Both the position numbers and the translations under genes were made by a program. This document shows, one piece after another, positions 8,452-18,258 of a DNA stretch of 64,000 nucleotides. Location: contig NZ_PYAX01000008.1 of the NCBI RefSeq assembly GCF_003014735.1, positions 62,001 through 126,000 of the forward strand. The letters run 5' to 3'. The notes beneath the pieces are model-generated. The model saw only the letters and a list, made by a program, of their open reading frames with translations, was not told the DNA's origin and did not search any database. This stretch comes from Saccharothrix carnea (lineage in GTDB: Bacteria; Actinomycetota; Actinomycetes; Mycobacteriales; Pseudonocardiaceae). Each line of letters starts with the position of its first letter. The first letter of the stretch is position 1.

Positions 8452-9392
8452 CCCTCCCACCTCCTCGCCACCCACTCCCAGCCCGACCCCACCTCACCGA
8501 CCCCACCTCACCCCTCCCAGCCCCTCTCCGCCCCCTCCAACCCTCGTGCCACCAACTCCCACCCTCTTCACACCGGCGGCCCCCTCCCACCGCCTTCGAC
8601 CGCCCACCTCGCACCCTCTTCACCCCACAACCGCCCTCCCACCTCCGCCGGCTACCCACCGCGCACTTGTCTCGCGCCGCCGCCGCCCTCCCGCCGCTGT
8701 CGGCTGCACGCCTCGCACTCGCCTCGTGCCACAGCCGCGTTCCCGCCGCCGGCTACCCACCTCACCGTCCTTGCGCCACAGCCGCCCTCTCGCTGCTGTC
8801 GGCTGCACGCCTCGCGCACCACCTTGCTCGCGCCACTGTCCGGGCGCCCTCTCCTCGCGCGGCCAGCGCCCTCTACCCGTTGGTCCACCTGTCATCCCCA
8901 TGACCAACCCAGCCCGCATCCAGCCCACCACCAAGCCATCCAGCCCAGCGACCAAGCGCACGGGCGATCCGGTGACGACCAAGCGGCGATCTCAGGCGGG
9001 CGATTCGGCGGCCCCAAGCGGGCGATCCGGTGGCGCGTGGCTGGCGTGCGCGAACCCCCACCAGCGTGCGCTTCCACCCGCAGGCACGCCGCGAGCCCTT
9101 CGGTCGCGGCCGACCCGAGCTGTGACCGCCCTTGAGCTGTGGCCCGAGCCGCCACTGATCGCGAACGGACCGCAGGTCTGGGGCAAGGGCTGCCCACATG
9201 CCGCGCGCCGTGCCTTGCCGCCTCCTTCTTTCCCGGCAACGTCAATGGTGCGCTGAAAGTTTCCCGGTGATGTCACCCATCGGGGTGGTCATCGGTGTGC
9301 CCGGCCACGGTGGGCCGGCGCGGGTGAAGGTTGGCAGCGGCGCGTTCTATCTTGCACGTGGTGGCTGAAGGTGCAAGTCGGTCCTAAGTGGT
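8452..9392. other. Long non-coding, pyrimidine-rich intergenic region
   Basis: About 940 nt without a supported gene. The first ~400 nt are strongly C/T-rich on the plus strand (CCCCTCCCAC-like text) and include a diverged tandem duplication. From 8950 to 9050, GGGCGATCCGGTG-like words recur (8962, 9018, with a variant near 8998). Open frames on both strands have low-complexity Pro/Arg/Ser translations and no ribosome site. The last ~150 nt (9240-9392) have more normal composition and end in the GH16 terminator. Confidence 0.5.
8647..8845. repeat. Diverged ~100-bp tandem duplication
   Basis: GCCGGCTACCCAC recurs at 8647 and 8748 (spacing 101), and GCTGTCGGCTGCACGCCTCG recurs at 8696 and 8795 (spacing 99). 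The two blocks keep their order and spacing, so this is a tandem duplication of a ~100-bp unit. The parts between the blocks have diverged. Confidence 0.7.
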
Positions 9393-9433
9393 CCTCGTCG
9401 GCGAGCCCGGGGCGAGCGGGCTCGCCGACGAGG
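9393..9433 (-). terminator. Strong stem-loop terminator after GH16 gene
   Basis: A perfect 16-bp stem (9393-9408 with 9418-9433, CCTCGTCGGCGAGCCC and its complement) with a 9-nt loop. It lies 17 nt beyond the stop of the minus-strand GH16 gene and is the strongest simple hairpin in this part of the window. Confidence 0.85.
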
Positions 9434-9450
9434 TGGTGGGTGCACCGAGG

Positions 9451-10248
9451 TCAAGCGCGAGTGCGGCCTACGTAGAGGTTGCGTGCGCGGTAGAAGGTGT
9501 CGGTGGTTGGGCCGGATGTGCCGGAGGAGCCTTCCATCTGCAGGTTGATGATGATCCACATCGGCTTGCCGACGAAGTTCGCGCCCCGGTGCTGGCCGAC
9601 CCACGCGCCGTCCAGGTAGTAGTGGATGTCCACGTCCGTCGCACTGACCTTGGCGATCCACGCCCGATAGGTGTGCCAGGACCCCGGTGACGACACCGGG
9701 CGAATGGTGTTCGACCAGCCGCCCGAGGCGTTCTTGTACGTGTTGAACCAGTTCCGCGCGTCACCCTTGTACTCCAGGATGTCGCTCTCCGGCGGCCACG
9801 AGTTGGCGCCCGTGAGCCAGAACGCGGGCCACGTCCCCCGTGTCGACGGCGCCTGGAACTCGCCCCTCACCTCCCAGTTCGGGAACCGGTCGTCGACCAG
9901 CACGTGCTGCTTGGCGTGCACCGCACCGGAGTGGTAGCGGATGGGCAGGTGCGGGTCGGCCGAGCTGTTGCCCTCGTCCCAGTTGATCCGGGTCGCCTTG
10001 ATGACCAGCGTCGACCCTTCGAGGTACACGTGGTTGTGGTCGGACGCGCTCGCATACATGCGGGCCGTGCCGTTGTGGTCAGAACCCCACGGGTAGCGGT
10101 AGTTCCAGACCGATTCCAGGGTGCTGTAGTTCGCGAACGAACCGTTGATGACGGTCTCCCAGGCGGCAGCCCGGCCGAGCCCGGACGTGCCAAGGGCGGC
10201 CAGTCCGGCGCCACCGGCCACCAGGAGACCGCGTCGACTCACTGTCAC
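9451..10248 (-). CDS. Tat-exported GH16-family glucanase
   Basis: Predicted secreted endo-beta-glucanase or related GH16 enzyme of 265 residues. GTG 10248 is used because AGGAAAGGG precedes it; the longer frame adds a low-complexity leader. Residues 4-29 form a twin-arginine signal (SRRGLLVAGGAGLAALG). The catalytic motif PPESDILEY gives Glu154 as nucleophile, Asp156 as helper and Glu159 as acid/base, matching ExDxxE of GH16. The beta-sandwich core (WNYRYPWGSDHNG, GEFQAPSTRGTWPAFWLTG) is full length, without carbohydrate-binding modules. Substrate within GH16 (laminarin, lichenan, agar, carrageenan) cannot be fixed; a short single-domain form with a Tat signal is common in actinomycetes. Confidence 0.88.
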   Translation of the reverse strand: MTVSRRGLLVAGGAGLAALGTSGLGRAAAWETVINGSFANYSTLESVWNYRYPWGSDHNGTARMYASASDHNHVYLEGSTLVIKATRINWDEGNSSADPHLPIRYHSGAVHAKQHVLVDDRFPNWEVRGEFQAPSTRGTWPAFWLTGANSWPPESDILEYKGDARNWFNTYKNASGGWSNTIRPVSSPGSWHTYRAWIAKVSATDVDIHYYLDGAWVGQHRGANFVGKPMWIIINLQMEGSSGTSGPTTDTFYRARNLYVGRTRA

Positions 10249-10481
10249 GGGAAAGCCCTTTCCTCGACGTCGTTGACGAGGCGGTGTCGACTCCCGAACG
10301 TAGGGACGACCCGGTCCGGCGTCAACGGGCGCTGGGCGGCCCCCGAGGGGCGAGCGGCCGTCTGGAACTCGGCCACCACCGCGAAACGACACCACCGTGA
10401 CGTAAGTGCCGCGCTCCCGAACGCACCACCGGGTCGAGCCTGATCAGCCACTCACCACCAAAGCCGGGTGCACGCCAGGCT

Positions 10482-11054
10482 TCAGTAGTGGCGGATGCCC
10501 TTGGCCAGCGTCTTCGCCCACGGCGCGTCGACCGCGTCCGCGTCCACCGCCACCACCAAGTGGCACAACATCCCGCGCGCGAAGAACTCCTGCACCTGCT
10601 CCTCGCTGCCATCGGACATGCCGCGCACGTACTCGACCGTCCGCGCCACCCCGCGCTGGACGACCTCGCGCACGGCCGGCTCGGAGATCGCCGCGCACTG
10701 GGCGTGCATCTGGACCCGCAGCAGCGTGTTCTCCTCCGAGATCAACCGGGCGTAGGCGTCGCCCATCGCGTACAGGACCGCCTCCGGCGAGCTGCCCTTG
10801 GCCGCCGCGACACCGTCCGCGAGGCTTTCCCTGATCCGCGCGAAGCAGTGCTCCACCACGGAGAGGAACAACGCCTCCTTGTCGGGGAACAGCCGGTAGA
10901 CGTAGGCCTGGGAGATCCCGGCGGACTTCGCGACCTCGCCGGTGGTGGTGCCGTAGTAGCCGCGCGCGGCGAACGCGCCCAGAGCGGTGCGCAGGACCGT
11001 CTCGCGACGTTCCTCGGCGGTCGACAGGCGACGTTCGCTCGATGCTGCAGGCAT
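10482..11054 (-). CDS. TetR/AcrR-family transcriptional regulator
   Basis: A 190-residue repressor. The N-terminal helix-turn-helix reads TVLRTALGAFAARGYYGTTTGEVAKSAGISQAYVYRLFPDKEALF, a textbook TetR DNA-binding region; the remaining ~120 residues are the ligand-binding helices. ATG 11054 gives MPAASSERR. However, the only good ribosome site (GGAGG, 11080-11076) lies 21 nt from it and just 9 nt from an in-frame TTG at 11066, so the true start may be that TTG, adding MITL. An inverted repeat overlaps the start and is probably its own operator. The neighbouring plus-strand protease starts 202 nt away divergently and could be a target. Confidence 0.9.
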   Translation of the reverse strand: MPAASSERRLSTAEERRETVLRTALGAFAARGYYGTTTGEVAKSAGISQAYVYRLFPDKEALFLSVVEHCFARIRESLADGVAAAKGSSPEAVLYAMGDAYARLISEENTLLRVQMHAQCAAISEPAVREVVQRGVARTVEYVRGMSDGSEEQVQEFFARGMLCHLVVAVDADAVDAPWAKTLAKGIRHY

Positions 11055-11073
11055 GAGTGTAATCAACCACTCA
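11054..11073. promoter_or_regulatory. Putative TetR operator (inverted repeat)
   Basis: TGAGTG (11054-11059), 8 nt, then CACTCA (11068-11073): a perfect 6-bp inverted repeat overlapping the regulator's start region. The size and position fit autoregulation by a TetR dimer. Confidence 0.55.
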
Positions 11074-11186
11074 CACCTCCCGAAGTCAAGCCGGCGCCGG
11101 ACCGCACAAGTCCCGTCGATCGACGGATTGTGAGCGGACGGTCCACCGAGGACGATGAGTCGCCGGCAGAGGGGCCGGCTGGATAG

Positions 11187-12422
<1,236 letters not shown>

Positions 12423-12451
12423 CCAGAACACCAGAACCCGCACCACCGACG

Positions 12452-12479
12452 ACCGCGCGCCGAGCACTCGGCGCGCGGT
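12452..12479 (+). terminator. Stem-loop terminator after P-domain protease
   Basis: A perfect 12-bp stem ACCGCGCGCCGA/TCGGCGCGCGGT with a 4-nt loop, followed by TTGTCAT, 29 nt after the stop. Confidence 0.85.
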
Positions 12480-12589
12480 TTGTCATCTGGATGCCGAAAG
12501 TCCTTCGGTAAATGTGCTCCGCAGTGCTAACCGCACAGTTTTCGCCTGAAATCGTCCTGTGTCTCGTCCGTGCAGGTCAAGGGCAGGGT

Positions 12590-12610
12590 AATTGTCCGCA
12601 GATGACAATT
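12590..12610. promoter_or_regulatory. Inverted repeat in leader of surface-protein gene
   Basis: AATTGTC (12590-12596) and GACAATT (12604-12610) flank a 7-nt spacer; an outer CAGGG/CCCTG pair (12584-12588, 12616-12620) could extend it. It sits in an unusually A/T-rich 335-nt intergenic stretch (12423-12757) about 150 nt upstream of the next gene. A regulator site or RNA hairpin is possible; no regulator is assigned. Confidence 0.35.
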
Positions 12611-12757
12611 TCTCGCCCTGTTCGAGAATGGTCGATCAGTAGTCTTGCGCAAGTGTTGCGACGTGGTTAATTTCCCCCTTGCAGCACGTCTGCGAACCAT
12701 TCCAACTCTGCCCCTCATTTGCCGGCGTGCGCGCTCGGCGTCAGGGAGGACGTTTCC

Positions 12758-14992
12758 GTGAGACACAGCAGACCACTCACCAGGCTCGGCGCGGCGGCCG
12801 TCACCACCATGGTCGTCGCCGGCCTCGCGATCGGCGCGGGCACCGGCTCGGCCGCGCAGGGCGACCTGACCCAGACCTACACCTGCCCGTTCCCCCTGAT
12901 CGGCGACCAGAACGTCACGGTCGGCATCAAGACCACCCAGCCCGGCACGGTCGTCGCCGGCGCGTTCACCCCGAAGCTCGACATCACCGCCGTGTCCGAC
13001 GCGGGCGCGACCGCGACCCAGGGCCTGCGGCTCGTCGGCGCCGAGACCATCCGCGGCACGGCCCGCGCCACCTCGAAGGTCACCGCACCCGGCGACCAGG
13101 GCGCGCTCACCGTCCAGGTCGCCGCCGACGTGCCGAACCAGCCGATCCCGGCCATCGGCAACGCCCTCGTGCTCGACGCCGCCGGCTCCGCGCCCGGCCT
13201 GCGCTTCGACCAGCCCGGCACGGCCACCGTCGAGGTGACCGACCTGGTGCTGGAGATGACCCCGCTGCGGGCGGACGGCACGCCGACCGACCTGGGCACG
13301 TTCGTCGCCGACTGCACGCCGACGCCGAACCAGGACACCGTGCTGCAGACCTACACCGTCACCGGCACGGCCGTCACTCCCGAGGCACCGGCGGGCACGG
13401 GCGGCACGCCGCCGCTGCGCCAGGTCTACAACTGCCCGTTCCCGTTGATCGGCAACCAGAACGTCACCGTCGACATCGACACGGACCTGCCGGCCGAGAT
13501 CGGCGTCGGCGCCTTCACACCGCAGATCGACATCACCGCCGTGTCGAACGCCGGACCGACCGCGACGCAAGGGCTGCGGCTCGTCGGCGCGGAGACCATC
13601 CAGGGCACGGCGGTCGCGACGTCGCTGGTCAGGTCGCCCGGGAACCACCAGGCCGTGGCCGTGCCGACAGCCGTGCCGAACCAGCCGATCCCGGTCAGCG
13701 GCGACCTGGTCATCAACGCCGCCGGCACCGCGCCCGCGCTCCGGTTCGACCAGCCGGGGACGGCCACGCTGTCCGTGCACGACCTCGTGCTCACCATGAC
13801 CCCGAAGCGGGCCGACGGCACCGACACCGGCCTCGGCACGTTCGTCGCCGACTGCACGCCGGTCGACCCGGGACAGCGCACGGTGCTGCACACGTTCACG
13901 GTCGTCCCGGCGGCGGACACCGAGGCACCCGGCACCCCGTCCGGCCTGACCGCCGGCGAGACCACGCCGACCAGCGTCCCCCTGTCGTGGACCGCCGCCA
14001 CCGACAACATCGGCGTGACCGGGTACGACGTCTACAACGGCAGCACGCTCGCCACCACAGTGGACGGCACCTCCGCCACCGTCGAAGGCCTGGACCCCGA
14101 CACCGAGTACACGTTCACCGTCGTGGCGAAGGACGCGGCGGGCAACCGTTCGGCGGCCGGCGCCCCCGTCACGGCCCGCACCAAGGCCACCCCCGACACC
14201 GAGGCCCCGACCACCCCGGCCAACCTCCGATCCACCGCCCAGACCGAGAACAGCGTCACGCTCGCCTGGGACGCGTCGACCGACAACGTCGCCGTCACCG
14301 GTTACGAAGTCCACAACGGCGCCTCATCGGTGCCCACCACCGACACCGCGGCCACCGTCAACGGCCTGGCGCCGGACACCGAGTACACGTTCACGGTCGT
14401 GGCGAAGGACGCTGCGGGCAACACATCGGCCATGACCGCCGCGCTGAAGGTCCGCACGAAGGCGAGCCAGGGCCCGCCGACCGTCGAGTACGGCTACGGC
14501 CTGACCGGCAGCACGAAGATCAAGGCGGCTGACGGCACGGTCGCGCTGGCCGGCGGCATCGACGCCGCGCTCAACCTCGCCACGGGCGCGTTCGACGCCG
14601 ACCTGACGCTCGACCCGACCTCGGGCCGGTTCCGCGCCTTCGGCTTCGTGCCGGTCAAGGCGAAGATCCAGTTCGTGCAGGCGGCCAAGACCACCGGCAC
14701 GTTGGCGGGCGGGGTGCTCAAGTCGACGTCGAGCGTGACGGTGAAGCTGCCGCACATCACCGTGCTCGGCATCCCGATCAGCACGAGCCCGGACTGCCGC
14801 ACCAAGACCCCGGCCTCGATCCCGCTGGAGTCCAAGCCCGGCTTCGACCCGCTCGCCGGCGGCACCCTGGTGGGCACGTACACGCTGCCCGCGCTGACCG
14901 GCTGCGGTCCGCTCACCGGGCTGATCAGCGGCGCGACCTCGGGACCAGGCAACACGATCGAGGTGAAGCTGTCACCGCGCCCCCAGCGCTGA
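12758..14992 (+). CDS. Secreted DUF6801-type/fibronectin type III surface protein
   Basis: A 744-residue exported protein. GTG 12758 has AGGGAGGA 8 nt upstream. A Sec signal covers residues 1-~33. Two homologous ~180-residue blocks follow, starting at about residues 41 and 224. Each opens with a Y-x-CPFPLIG-x-QNVTV motif, contains ATQGLRLVGAETI, and closes with GTFVADCTP, so each has a Cys at both ends that could pair; I link them to DUF6801 from memory. Two fibronectin III domains (~387-472 and ~479-565, both with LDPDTEYTFTVVAKDAAGN-like text) lead to a ~170-residue C-terminal beta domain with YGYGLTGSTKIKAADG. There is no sortase motif or membrane anchor, so it is probably secreted or loosely wall-bound. 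Its role may be adhesive or structural; no catalytic motif is seen. Confidence 0.85.
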   Translation: MRHSRPLTRLGAAAVTTMVVAGLAIGAGTGSAAQGDLTQTYTCPFPLIGDQNVTVGIKTTQPGTVVAGAFTPKLDITAVSDAGATATQGLRLVGAETIRGTARATSKVTAPGDQGALTVQVAADVPNQPIPAIGNALVLDAAGSAPGLRFDQPGTATVEVTDLVLEMTPLRADGTPTDLGTFVADCTPTPNQDTVLQTYTVTGTAVTPEAPAGTGGTPPLRQVYNCPFPLIGNQNVTVDIDTDLPAEIGVGAFTPQIDITAVSNAGPTATQGLRLVGAETIQGTAVATSLVRSPGNHQAVAVPTAVPNQPIPVSGDLVINAAGTAPALRFDQPGTATLSVHDLVLTMTPKRADGTDTGLGTFVADCTPVDPGQRTVLHTFTVVPAADTEAPGTPSGLTAGETTPTSVPLSWTAATDNIGVTGYDVYNGSTLATTVDGTSATVEGLDPDTEYTFTVVAKDAAGNRSAAGAPVTARTKATPDTEAPTTPANLRSTAQTENSVTLAWDASTDNVAVTGYEVHNGASSVPTTDTAATVNGLAPDTEYTFTVVAKDAAGNTSAMTAALKVRTKASQGPPTVEYGYGLTGSTKIKAADGTVALAGGIDAALNLATGAFDADLTLDPTSGRFRAFGFVPVKAKIQFVQAAKTTGTLAGGVLKSTSSVTVKLPHITVLGIPISTSPDCRTKTPASIPLESKPGFDPLAGGTLVGTYTLPALTGCGPLTGLISGATSGPGNTIEVKLSPRPQR

Positions 14993-15010
14993 CCCCCACC
15001 ACCTGACCGC

Positions 15011-15048
15011 GTGGCCCCGCCCGGACCCACACCTCCCGGCGGGGCCAC
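15011..15048 (+). terminator. Stem-loop terminator after surface protein
   Basis: A perfect 11-bp stem GTGGCCCCGCC (15011-15021) / GGCGGGGCCAC (15038-15048) with a 16-nt loop, 18 nt after the stop. Confidence 0.75.
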
Positions 15049-15168
15049 CGCCCACGGCAACCACCCAAGGCAACCCCACCGCCCACCGCTAACGGCAACC
15101 ACCCACCGCAGCTCCCGGCCGCAGCTGCCTGTCGCAGCTCGCGGCGGAGCCACCGCCCATCGCAACCC
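15049..15168. repeat. Degenerate CCACCGCCCA/GCAACC-rich stretch
   Basis: Non-coding and C-rich on the plus strand. Words such as CACCGCCCA(C/T), GGCAACC and CGCAGCT recur irregularly, for example caccgcccac, caccgcccac and caccgcccat. It lies between the terminator and the repeated 62-bp element. No gene is seen in 14993-15345. Confidence 0.4.
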
Positions 15169-15238
15169 CGGGCCGGCCGTTTTCTCCGGCTGACGTGAGG
15201 AATGCGATTTGGGTTGTCAAAGGTTGCACTCTTCGCCC
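15169..15238 (+). repeat. Dispersed ~62-70-bp intergenic element, copy A
   Basis: The 62 bases at 15169-15230 match the reverse complement of 38408-38469 with three differences; similarity continues more weakly to about 15238. The element begins with a GC-rich CGGGCCGGCCG followed by TTTTCT, and ends in GGTTGTCAAAGGTTGCACT. It lies 177 nt beyond the stop of the plus-strand surface-protein gene. Confidence 0.85.
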
Positions 15239-15345
15239 GGTCGAGTGACACCCACCTCGGACCAGGTGGCCAGGTGCGCACGGCCGAATAAGTCCTGCGC
15301 ACAGCCGGATAAGCTGCGGGCCGCCATCCCTGTCACAGTCGCCGA

Positions 15346-16644
15346 ATGACGGATGCGGTGGTGTTGGGTGCGAGCATGGGCGGGCTGCTGGCGGCACGGG
15401 CGCTGGTCGGCTTCTACGACCGGATCACGGTGGTCGACCGGGATCCACTGCCGGCGGACGCCGGTCATCGGCGTGGTGTGCCGCAGGCCAGGCACTTCCA
15501 CACCATCCTCCTGCGCGGCAAGGAGGCGCTCGACGACATGTTCCCCGGGCTGACCGGCGATCTGGTCGCGGAGGGCGCGATCCCGGTCGGCTTCAACGCC
15601 GATGCGCGTTTCGTGCTCGCCGGCCACACCATGGTGCGCGCGGTCACCGGGGCGTCGGACATCCAGGCGACGCGGCCGATGCTCGAAGGCGCGGTCCGCG
15701 CACGGCTCGCCGACCTGCCCGGCGTGAAGCTCGTGCCGGGCTGCGACGTGCTCGGCCCGATCGTCGAGCACGGTCGGGTGACCGGCGTGAAGGTCAGCCG
15801 TGACGGCACGGAGGAGGTGCTGCGGGCGGACCTCGTGATCGACGCGATGGGCCGGTCCGGACGGGCCAGGTCGTGGCTGGAGTCCCTCGGCCTGCCGACA
15901 CCCGCCGAGGACCGGATCGACGTCAACATGGTCTACGCGAGCCGGCTGGTCCGCCCGGCCACGCCGTTCCCGGACAAGCTGGTGCTGGTGGGCCCGGTGC
16001 CCGGCAGGCCGACGGGGTTCGCGTTCGCCGCACAGGAACACGGCCAGTGGATGGTGACCCAGGTCGGCATGGCGGGCGACCACCCGCCGACCGACGAGTC
16101 GGGTTACCTGGCGTTCCTCAAGCGGTCCGCGCCGCCGGACGTGCAGGACGCCGTCGCCGCCTCCGAGCCGCTCACCGAGATCCGCACGCACCGGTTCCCG
16201 GCCAGCCTGCGCCGCCGCTACGAACGACTCCGCCGGTTCCCGCCCGGCCTGCTGGTGTTCGGTGACGCGATGTGCAGTTTCAACCCGATCTACGGTCAGG
16301 GCATGACGGTCGCCGCAATGGAATCGGAAGCGTTGCGCAAGTGCCTGCGAGACGGCGACACCGATCTGGCACGACGGTTCTTCCGCGCCGCGGGCAAGAT
16401 CATCGACCCGGTGTGGCAGCTCAACGCGCTCGGTGACCTGGCGCTGCCGGAGATCGTCGGCCACCGGTCGGTGGCGACCAAGGCGTTGAACCGGTACGTC
16501 GCCCGGCTGCAACGGGTCGCCGAGCACGACCCCGTGGCCGCCACCGCGTTCATCCGCACGATCGGCCTGCTCCAGCCACCTTCGGCGATCCTGCGCCCGG
16601 ACGTGCTGGCCCGCGTCGTGATGGGCGGCCGGCGCCACACCTGA
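15346..16644 (+). CDS. FAD-dependent monooxygenase/oxidoreductase
   Basis: A 432-residue flavoprotein. The N-terminal dinucleotide-binding motif is VLGASMGGLLAARAL (GxSMGG, residues ~7-21). VVDRDPLP supplies the acidic strand-2 end. A second FAD segment reads FGDAMCSFNPIYGQGMTVAAMESEAL, the GD motif of group A flavin hydroxylases, with GQGM in place of the usual GxGxN. Between them lies a substrate domain. Family resemblance is to geranylgeranyl-reductase/PHBH-like actinomycete oxidoreductases of unknown substrate. ATG 15346 has no ribosome site, so translation may be leaderless. It lies just upstream of the two-component pair but with a separate leader. Confidence 0.85.
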   Translation: MTDAVVLGASMGGLLAARALVGFYDRITVVDRDPLPADAGHRRGVPQARHFHTILLRGKEALDDMFPGLTGDLVAEGAIPVGFNADARFVLAGHTMVRAVTGASDIQATRPMLEGAVRARLADLPGVKLVPGCDVLGPIVEHGRVTGVKVSRDGTEEVLRADLVIDAMGRSGRARSWLESLGLPTPAEDRIDVNMVYASRLVRPATPFPDKLVLVGPVPGRPTGFAFAAQEHGQWMVTQVGMAGDHPPTDESGYLAFLKRSAPPDVQDAVAASEPLTEIRTHRFPASLRRRYERLRRFPPGLLVFGDAMCSFNPIYGQGMTVAAMESEALRKCLRDGDTDLARRFFRAAGKIIDPVWQLNALGDLALPEIVGHRSVATKALNRYVARLQRVAEHDPVAATAFIRTIGLLQPPSAILRPDVLARVVMGGRRHT

Positions 16645-16728
16645 GCCCCGGGAAGCGGTCGAGGTGGGAGTGAGTGGTCTGCGACCAGGCGGGTCGGAGG
16701 TGACCGCCGAACGGCTACCTTGGGCACC

Positions 16729-18258
16729 ATGCTGCTGCCGTCCGCGATGCTCGCGGTGAGCGCTGTTTTCGTGACGGCCGGTGTGATCGGTCGCCGGGTG
16801 CAGCCGCGCAACCGGATCGGGTTGTTGTTCGTGCTCATCGGGATCGGCTGGTTGCTCGACTACACCGTCGACGACGGGTCGTTCCTGTTGTTGCTGGCCT
16901 GCAAGGTGTGGCCGGCGGTGCTCGGGCACGCGTTGCTGGCGTTCCCGACCGGCAGGTTGCGCACGGCACCGCGGCGGTTGGCGGTGGCCGCCGGGTACGC
17001 CGAGAGCCTGGTGCTGGGGGTGGCGTTCGAGTTCGAGCGCCAACCGTGGGCGGCGGCGGTGATCGGGGCCGAGACGGCGGTGACGGCGGTCATCGGGCTG
17101 TCCATGCTGGGCCTTCAGCTGCACCGCTGGCGGGTCAGCAGCATGGCGCAGCGGCGGACGCTCACCGCGATGCTCGGCGCAGCGGCGGTGGCGATCACCG
17201 CGTTCGTGGTGTGGGAACCGGTGGAGCGCGCGGGCCTCGAACCGCCGCTGGTGGTGCTGATGCTGGCGTTGAGCGGTATCCCGTTCGCCTACCTGGCCGG
17301 GTTGCTGCGCCGCCGGATGGACCGCGGCGAGGTGGCCGACCTGGTGGTGCGGCTCAGCGGCGACAGCAGGCACCACGGGGTGCAGGAGGCGCTGGCCGCC
17401 ACGCTGCACGACCCGAGCCTGCGGGTGGCGTACTGGGTGGCCGAGCAGGAGCGCTACGTGGACGTGGACGGGCGGCCGGTCGCGCTGGACTCCGTGCACA
17501 CCAGGGTGGACCGGGGCGGCGCGCCGGTCGCCGTGCTGCTGCACGACCCCGTGCTGGACCTGGAACTCGTGGACGCCGCGTGCGCCGCGGTCGGCCTGGC
17601 GCTGGAGAACGAACGGCTCACCGCCGAGCTGCGCGCCAAGGTCAGGCAGCTGGCCGAGTCGCGGGCGAAGGTGTTGCGGGCCGCCGAGGACGGGCGGCGG
17701 AGGCTGGAGCGCGACCTGCACGACGGCGTCCAGCAGCGGCTGCTGTCGGCGGTGATGACGCTGGGCCTGGCGGAGACCGTGCCGCCGGAACGGGCGCGGG
17801 CGCTGGCCGCCGAGGCCAAGCAGGCGGTGCTGGCGACCATCGAGGACGTGCGGGCGGTGTGCCACGGCATCCACCCGCCGGTGCTGGCCGAACGGGGCCT
17901 GCACGGCGCGGTCCGCGAGCTGGCGGCGTTGGCCGAGCCGAGGGTCGACCTGACGCTGGACCTGCCGGAGACCGTGCCGCCGCTGGTGGAGACGACCGCG
18001 TACTACGTTGTCGCCGAGGCGCTGGCGAACGTCACCAAGCACGCCGAGGCGTCCCGGACGAAGGTCGTGATCCGCGGCGCGGACGGGCGGCTGGTCGTGG
18101 AGGTCGACGACGACGGGCGCGGGGGAGCGGACCCGGTGCACGGCACGGGTCTGCGCGGCCTGAGCGAACGGGTGGAAGCGAACGGGGGGACGATGCGGGT
18201 GGTCAGCGCGGCGGAGACGGGCACGAGCCTGCGGGTGGTGCTGCCGTGCGGGTCGTGA
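16729..18258 (+). CDS. Sensor histidine kinase (NarL-system, HisKA_3)
   Basis: A 509-residue membrane sensor. ATG 16729 is preferred over the upstream TTG. TACCTT at 16716-16721, 7 nt before the ATG, looks like a -10 element and suggests a leaderless mRNA. Residues ~1-190 contain about six hydrophobic helices. A short GAF-like region follows, then a coiled linker (LENERLTAELRAKVRQLAESRAKV), and the HisKA_3 box EDGRRRLERDLHDGVQQRL with phospho-acceptor His331. The ATPase domain shows N (EALANVTKHAEASR), D/G (VEVDDDGRGG) and GLRGLSERVEANGG boxes. It overlaps the response regulator by 13 nt. The signal is unknown. Confidence 0.93.
   Translation: MLLPSAMLAVSAVFVTAGVIGRRVQPRNRIGLLFVLIGIGWLLDYTVDDGSFLLLLACKVWPAVLGHALLAFPTGRLRTAPRRLAVAAGYAESLVLGVAFEFERQPWAAAVIGAETAVTAVIGLSMLGLQLHRWRVSSMAQRRTLTAMLGAAAVAITAFVVWEPVERAGLEPPLVVLMLALSGIPFAYLAGLLRRRMDRGEVADLVVRLSGDSRHHGVQEALAATLHDPSLRVAYWVAEQERYVDVDGRPVALDSVHTRVDRGGAPVAVLLHDPVLDLELVDAACAAVGLALENERLTAELRAKVRQLAESRAKVLRAAEDGRRRLERDLHDGVQQRLLSAVMTLGLAETVPPERARALAAEAKQAVLATIEDVRAVCHGIHPPVLAERGLHGAVRELAALAEPRVDLTLDLPETVPPLVETTAYYVVAEALANVTKHAEASRTKVVIRGADGRLVVEVDDDGRGGADPVHGTGLRGLSERVEANGGTMRVVSAAETGTSLRVVLPCGS

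Noticed and set aside
8546..9256. 236-codon open frame in the long intergenic region
   Set aside because: Low-complexity Pro/Arg/Ser translation, no ribosome site, no domain, and a tandem DNA duplication passes through it.
15217..18141. A 974-codon open frame on the minus strand
   Set aside because: It lies antisense to the FAD oxidoreductase and histidine kinase, both of which have clear domains. Long antisense frames are expected at this GC content and its translation is His/Arg/Gln-rich without motifs.
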